Assembly: GCA_023410155.1 (NCBI GenBank)
Contig: JAEYQF010000278.1
Coordinates: 1 to 15,510, forward strand
Source of the DNA: Verrucomicrobiota bacterium
Lineage (GTDB): Bacteria; Verrucomicrobiota; Verrucomicrobiia; Opitutales; Opitutaceae
Direction of reading: 5' to 3'
DNA: 15,510 nt
How positions within the stretch are numbered: the stretch's first letter is position 1; each line of letters opens with the position of its first letter. Under the pieces are notes generated by a model, which saw only the letters and a program-made list of their open reading frames with translations, ran no database searches and was not told the DNA's origin. Positions 11,723 through 15,510 of this stretch are shown piece after piece. Both the position numbers and the translations under genes were made by a program.

Positions 11723-14200
11723 ATGTTGCGTTCGCTACGATCCCTTGTCCCGTTGCTCCCGCTTTGCGTTTGCGCGCTCACAGTCCGCGCCGACATCGTG
11801 CTCTCCGAGCGCGGCTATTTCGAGAAACGCGGACTCGATGTCCTCGTGTTCAGTAATGTTTACGACGGCCTCTTCAGCGATGCGAAGATCGCGGGCGTCG
11901 AGCTGATCCATCACGGCATGCGCACCGCCACCAACGGTGACGTGCGTCTCGCGCCGACGCCGGGTCAGTGGGACGCCGCGCCGCAGCTCGTCGAGCGCAA
12001 GGTCGATACCGCCGCCGGCGTGATCACCGCGCACATGCGCTACCCGGATCATGACTTCGATTTCACGGTGCGGGCCGAAGCCCGGGGCGACGCCGTGGTG
12101 CTTTCGGTGGAACTGCCGAAGCCGGTGCCGACGGCTCTGGTCGGCCGTGCCGGCTTCAATCTGGAGTTTCTACCGCCGGCGTATTTTCGCCGCACGTTTC
12201 TGATGGATACACAGAGCGGCAATTTTCCGCTCCATCCCGTCAGCGCGATGACGCAGGGTCCCGACGGCGCGCTCGAGCCGAAACCGCTCGCGACCGGCAA
12301 ATCGCTGGTCCTCGCTCCCGAGGATCAGCAGCGCCGCGTGCAACTCGTCACCCCCAGCGGGGAGATTTCACTCTACGATGGGCGAAATCAGGCGCAAAAC
12401 GGCTGGTTCGTCGCACGCACGCTCTTGCCGGCGGATCGCACCGGCCGCGTGGTGGAGTGGACGTTGACGGCGAGCACCGTGCCGGACTGGACGCGTGCTC
12501 CGGTGATCGGTCGCTCGCAGGTCGGTTACCACCCCAAGGATCGCAAGGTCGCGATCATCGAGCTGGATCGTCACGACCAGCCGGCTGACACGGTGCGGTT
12601 GTTGCGGGTGGAACCATCGGGCAAATTCACCGAAGCGCTCGCCGGCCCGGCGAAGCGCTGGGGCGCGTATCTGCGTTATGAATACGCGACTTTCGACTTC
12701 AGCTCCGTGCGCGAGCCGGGCGTGTATGTGATCGAGTATCGCGGCACGCGCACGGCGGCATTCCGCATCGCGCCCGACGCCTACGCGGACATCTGGCACG
12801 CGAGCAACGACGTCTATCTCCCCGTTCAGATGGACCACATGTTCGTCAACGAGGGTTACCGCGTGTGGCACGGCGACCCGCATCGCGACGACGCTCGGCA
12901 GGCGCCGGTGAATCACGAGCACTTCGATCTCTTCGCGCAGGGGCCCGAGACGGACACACGTTTTCAACCCGGCGAACACATCCCGGGGCTGAACATCGGC
13001 GGTTGGCTGGACGCGGGCGATTTCGACATCCGCACCCAGACGAATTACGCGGTCGCACAGCAGCTGGTGCACGCCTGGGAGCGGTTCGGCCCGAAGCGCG
13101 ATCAAACCACGATCGACCAATCCCGCCGCTACGTGGACCTGCACGTCCCGGACGGCACGCCGGACCTGTTGCAGCAGATCGAGCACGGCATCCTGCAACT
13201 GCTGGCGCAGCATCGCGCCGTCGGGCACGCGATCAACGGCATCGTTGAACCCGATCTCGGCCAATACACGCACCTCGGCGATGCGGCTTCGAAGACCGAC
13301 GGGCTCATCTACGACGCCTCGATGAAGCCCGGCCAATCCGACGGCCAACGCAGCGGCACGCCGGACGATCGCTGGGCCTTTACGACCGAGACCTCCGCGC
13401 TGAACTTCGGCTCGGCGGCGGCCCTCGCGGGCGCCAGTCGGGTGTTGCGCGGCTATCGCGACGAACTCGCCGAAGAGTGCCTCTCGGTCGCCCGCAGCGT
13501 GTGGGAGCGGGAGCATTCGCGTCCACCGAAGCTGTTCCGACATGGCAACACCACCGGCGGGCCGGTCGAGGATGAAGAGTTTCGCGCGGCGGTGGAGCTG
13601 TTGCTCGCGACTCGCGAGGCGAAGTATGGCGAGCGGGCGCAGGCGCTGTGGCCGAAAGTGCTCGAGCGCATGGAAGCCAACCTCCCGCACGCGATTCGCG
13701 CACTGCCGCATCTCGGTCCGAAGTTCCGCGAGGAACTCGCGAGCGCAGCGCGAGCGTTTCGCGACCAGGTCGCCGAGCTGCGGAAACAGAATCCCTATGG
13801 CGTGCCGATCCACACCGGCGGATGGGCGGGCAGCACCCAGGTGATGCGGTTCGCCAACGCGGCGTATCTCCTGCACCGCGAGTTTCCCGAGATCGTGAGC
13901 GAAGAGCCGGTGTTCGACGCGCTACACTACCTCCTCGGCCGCCATCCCGGTTCGGAGCTCTCCCTGGTGTCGGGCGTGGGCACGCAGTCGAAGGAAGTGG
14001 CTTATGGCAGCAACCGCGCGGATTTTTCGTTCATCGCGGGCGGCGTCGTGCCGGGAATCTTGATCCTGAAACCGGATTTCCCGGAGAACAAAGAGGACTG
14101 GCCCTTCCTGTGGGGACAAAATGAATACGTCGTGAACGGCGGGGCCGACTTCATCTTCCTCGCTCACGCGGCGCACGATCTCGCGACGAAGCGGAAGTGA
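11723..14200 (+). CDS. Secreted glycoside hydrolase family 9 enzyme with an extra N-terminal domain
   Basis: Predicted secreted beta-glycan hydrolase of 825 residues. The signal peptide starts MLRSLRSLVPLLPLCVCAL with cleavage near VRA. Residues about 24-255 form an extra beta-rich domain with no motif I recognise. An Ig-like CelD_N-type domain starts at SQVGYHP (about 264), a typical entry into GH9 enzymes. The catalytic domain spans roughly 360-822, with GGWLDAGDFDIRTQTN carrying D430 and D433 (the catalytic-base motif DAGD) and WGQNEYVVNGGADF carrying the likely acid E801. The usual late HxR signature is missing; that stretch reads VSGVGTQSKEVAYGSN, so substrate preference may differ from ordinary endoglucanases. 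The upstream frame stays open through the repeat array, but the signal peptide fixes the start at 11723. A CT-rich tract replaces a Shine-Dalgarno. It faces a convergent GH5 gene. Confidence 0.88.
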   Translation: MLRSLRSLVPLLPLCVCALTVRADIVLSERGYFEKRGLDVLVFSNVYDGLFSDAKIAGVELIHHGMRTATNGDVRLAPTPGQWDAAPQLVERKVDTAAGVITAHMRYPDHDFDFTVRAEARGDAVVLSVELPKPVPTALVGRAGFNLEFLPPAYFRRTFLMDTQSGNFPLHPVSAMTQGPDGALEPKPLATGKSLVLAPEDQQRRVQLVTPSGEISLYDGRNQAQNGWFVARTLLPADRTGRVVEWTLTASTVPDWTRAPVIGRSQVGYHPKDRKVAIIELDRHDQPADTVRLLRVEPSGKFTEALAGPAKRWGAYLRYEYATFDFSSVREPGVYVIEYRGTRTAAFRIAPDAYADIWHASNDVYLPVQMDHMFVNEGYRVWHGDPHRDDARQAPVNHEHFDLFAQGPETDTRFQPGEHIPGLNIGGWLDAGDFDIRTQTNYAVAQQLVHAWERFGPKRDQTTIDQSRRYVDLHVPDGTPDLLQQIEHGILQLLAQHRAVGHAINGIVEPDLGQYTHLGDAASKTDGLIYDASMKPGQSDGQRSGTPDDRWAFTTETSALNFGSAAALAGASRVLRGYRDELAEECLSVARSVWEREHSRPPKLFRHGNTTGGPVEDEEFRAAVELLLATREAKYGERAQALWPKVLERMEANLPHAIRALPHLGPKFREELASAARAFRDQVAELRKQNPYGVPIHTGGWAGSTQVMRFANAAYLLHREFPEIVSEEPVFDALHYLLGRHPGSELSLVSGVGTQSKEVAYGSNRADFSFIAGGVVPGILILKPDFPENKEDWPFLWGQNEYVVNGGADFIFLAHAAHDLATKRK

Positions 14201-14210
14201 GGGATGCGAG

Positions 14211-14241
14211 GGGAGCTGCCGCCACTGAACGCGTGGCTCCC
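14211..14241 (+). terminator. Possible GH9 transcript-end hairpin
   Basis: GGGAGC (14211-14216) pairs with GCTCCC (14236-14241), and the inner GCCAC (14221-14225) can alternatively pair with GTGGC (14233-14237), so two overlapping stems compete. It lies 11 bases after the GH9 stop. There is no T-run on the + strand. The element sits in a convergent gap of 135 bases, where a terminator is expected. Confidence 0.3.
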
Positions 14242-14283
14242 TCCGCGCCTTTCGCGTAAGGCTCTTCCGAGAAGAAGAATTTC

Positions 14284-14335
14284 TGCCTCACGCCGCGGGC
14301 GCTAAGAACGCATAACCGGACTTCTTCGGCGCGGT
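14284..14335 (-). repeat. Suspected interspersed intergenic sequence downstream of GH5
   Basis: On the - strand the segment just after the GH5 stop contains TGCGTTCTTAGCGCCCG followed by CGGCGTGAGGC. The composition (TGCGTTCTTAGCG, GTGAGG) differs from the neighbouring coding DNA and resembles interspersed filler sequence found between genes in some GC-rich bacteria. I recognise the type but cannot confirm copies within this window. A weak hairpin CTTC-CGA-GAAG lies at 14264-14274. Confidence 0.25.
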
Positions 14336-15510
14336 TTAGTTGGCGCGGAGGAGCTCGAGCATCGCGCGGTCGAGCAGGTGGCCGTGGAAGTTCTCATACT
14401 TCACGTCGGCACGCTTGCTGTCGACGGGGCCGAAGCTGCCGCGGAGGTTCCACATTCCCCAGCCCCAGCCCGCTTGTTTCCAGAGCGGGAGCAGGTCGCC
14501 CAACCATGCCAGCACGGTCCGATGCGGCGTGCGGTTGTGTGCACCAAACTCGCCGACGTGCACGCCGACGCCCATCGCCTCGAGTTCCTTCCACGGGCGG
14601 ATGAGCTGGTGCTGCAATCGCGCGGTGTTCCAGTCGCCGGTGAGCACCGGACCGTCAGCGAGGCGCTGGATGATTTCGTTGTCGGGATAATAGCTCTTGA
14701 ATTGCTGCATCGCCTCGCGATCGGCTGCGGCGCTCTCGGGTGTCGCCGTCGACGGCCACGTGGGTTCGGGCCAGGATTCGGAGCCGGCCACCCACTCGGC
14801 TTTCCAGTGCGAGATCGGAAACGGTTCGTAGCCGCGCGTGCTTTGCGCGATGCCGAGCTGCGCGAGCATCGGCACGGGCACGCGTCCCCAATAGAGCCCG
14901 TCGGCGATCACGAGGCGATCCGGGCTTTCCTCGCGGATGCCCTCGACGAGTGACTTGGCGACGCGAAAATAAGTCGCGTCGTCGAGAAACTCCGTGTCGC
15001 TTTTCATCGCGGGCTCGTTGACGAGGTCAAAGCTGAGCCGGTCGTTGGGAACGTCTTTGTAGCGCTGCGCGAAATGGCGCCAGTGATACACACAAGCCTC
15101 GAGGGCCTCGGTGTCGCTCCAGAGGTTGAACGGCTCCTTTTGCGACGCGTCGACGGAGTAGCCGGGAGCGCGGTGGAAGTTGAGGGAGACATGGATGCCG
15201 TAGCGGCGGCCAAACTCGATCGCCTCGTCGATCTCCTTCATCACCGGCTCGCGGATCTCTCGCCAGTTCTGCGGGCTCGACCAGCAGTGATACGACATCG
15301 GCAGGCGCACGAAGTTGAAACCCCACTCCGCGAGCCACGCGAAATCCTGCTCGCGGAAACGCGTGTTCTCGACCGCCGCGATGAATTTTTCGAGGAGGTT
15401 GAAACCGCGCCAGCGCGGGAGCTTTTGCGGCGTGGGCATCGGGAGCTTCGGTGACGCCGCCGTGGCCTGGGCGGCGAACGTGGGCGGTTGAATCAAGGTG
15501 GCGGCGGGGG
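14336..15510 (-). CDS. Glycoside hydrolase family 5 (cellulase-like) enzyme, 5' end beyond the window
   Basis: Retaining beta-glycosidase of the (beta/alpha)8 clan A type, probably acting on a beta-glucan or mannan; the exact substrate cannot be read from sequence. Key motifs, numbered from an in-frame TTG at 15496, are WRGFNLLEKF (29-38), FNFVRLPMSYHCW (60-72), VSLNFHRAPGY (103-113), the acid/base E161 in FDLVNEP, and the nucleophile E316 in VHVGEFGAHN. WGWGMWNLRGSFG (344-356) has the conserved late tryptophan. The frame stays open to the right edge, and the residues before the domain (TFAAQATAASPK) look like the end of a signal peptide, so the real start is probably outside the window and the TTG is not the start. 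It is convergent with the GH9 gene. A partner role in polysaccharide degradation is inferred. Confidence 0.88.
   Translation of the reverse strand, partial: PAATLIQPPTFAAQATAASPKLPMPTPQKLPRWRGFNLLEKFIAAVENTRFREQDFAWLAEWGFNFVRLPMSYHCWSSPQNWREIREPVMKEIDEAIEFGRRYGIHVSLNFHRAPGYSVDASQKEPFNLWSDTEALEACVYHWRHFAQRYKDVPNDRLSFDLVNEPAMKSDTEFLDDATYFRVAKSLVEGIREESPDRLVIADGLYWGRVPVPMLAQLGIAQSTRGYEPFPISHWKAEWVAGSESWPEPTWPSTATPESAAADREAMQQFKSYYPDNEIIQRLADGPVLTGDWNTARLQHQLIRPWKELEAMGVGVHVGEFGAHNRTPHRTVLAWLGDLLPLWKQAGWGWGMWNLRGSFGPVDSKRADVKYENFHGHLLDRAMLELLRAN

Overview
The window is a GC-rich bacterial chromosomal segment with densely packed genes, mostly on the + strand. I infer a member of the Verrucomicrobiota, probably the Opitutaceae, from four things: a full-length orphan ADOP/MacB-type permease, secreted GH9 and GH5 enzymes, a DUF2959 lipoprotein, and GC-rich genes that mostly lack Shine-Dalgarno sequences. 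No rRNA or taxonomic marker is present, so this placement is an inference. I saw no mobile-element genes, CRISPR array, tRNA or rRNA.

Positions 1-3058 hold a translationally coupled pantothenate/coenzyme A operon: panC (5' end missing), a stand-alone coaC, a stand-alone coaB, coaX (type III pantothenate kinase) and panD. Every junction overlaps by 4 to 14 bases. PanD makes beta-alanine from aspartate, PanC joins it to pantoate, CoaX phosphorylates pantothenate, and CoaB and CoaC add and decarboxylate cysteine to give 4'-phosphopantetheine. Positions 3110-6734 hold nadA, nadC and nadB, the complete route from aspartate to nicotinate mononucleotide. The two blocks together form an eight-gene cofactor cluster with aspartate as a shared precursor. 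A weak hairpin plus T-tract and a possible leaderless promoter lie at the panD/nadA border.

Positions 6834-11452 hold a large two-module ABC-type permease without an ATPase gene beside it, a secreted galactose-mutarotase-like protein (DUF4380 type), a DUF1643 protein and a DUF2959 coiled-coil lipoprotein. Positions 11723-15510 hold two convergent glycoside hydrolases, a three-part GH9 enzyme on + and a GH5 enzyme on - that runs off the right edge. They suggest beta-glucan or other plant-polysaccharide degradation.

The most unusual feature is not a gene. A degenerate tandem repeat with an exact 22-base period occurs twice, in the same orientation: at 1822-1953 across the coaB/coaX junction, and at about 11515-11668 just upstream of the GH9 gene. 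The unit starts GGTSCGSAC and ends CSCGACYC, and successive units meet at a GACC-C-GGTC dyad. Several other intergenic gaps hold smaller dyads or short tandem repeats. The protein start regions tend to be pyrimidine-rich and lack Shine-Dalgarno motifs.
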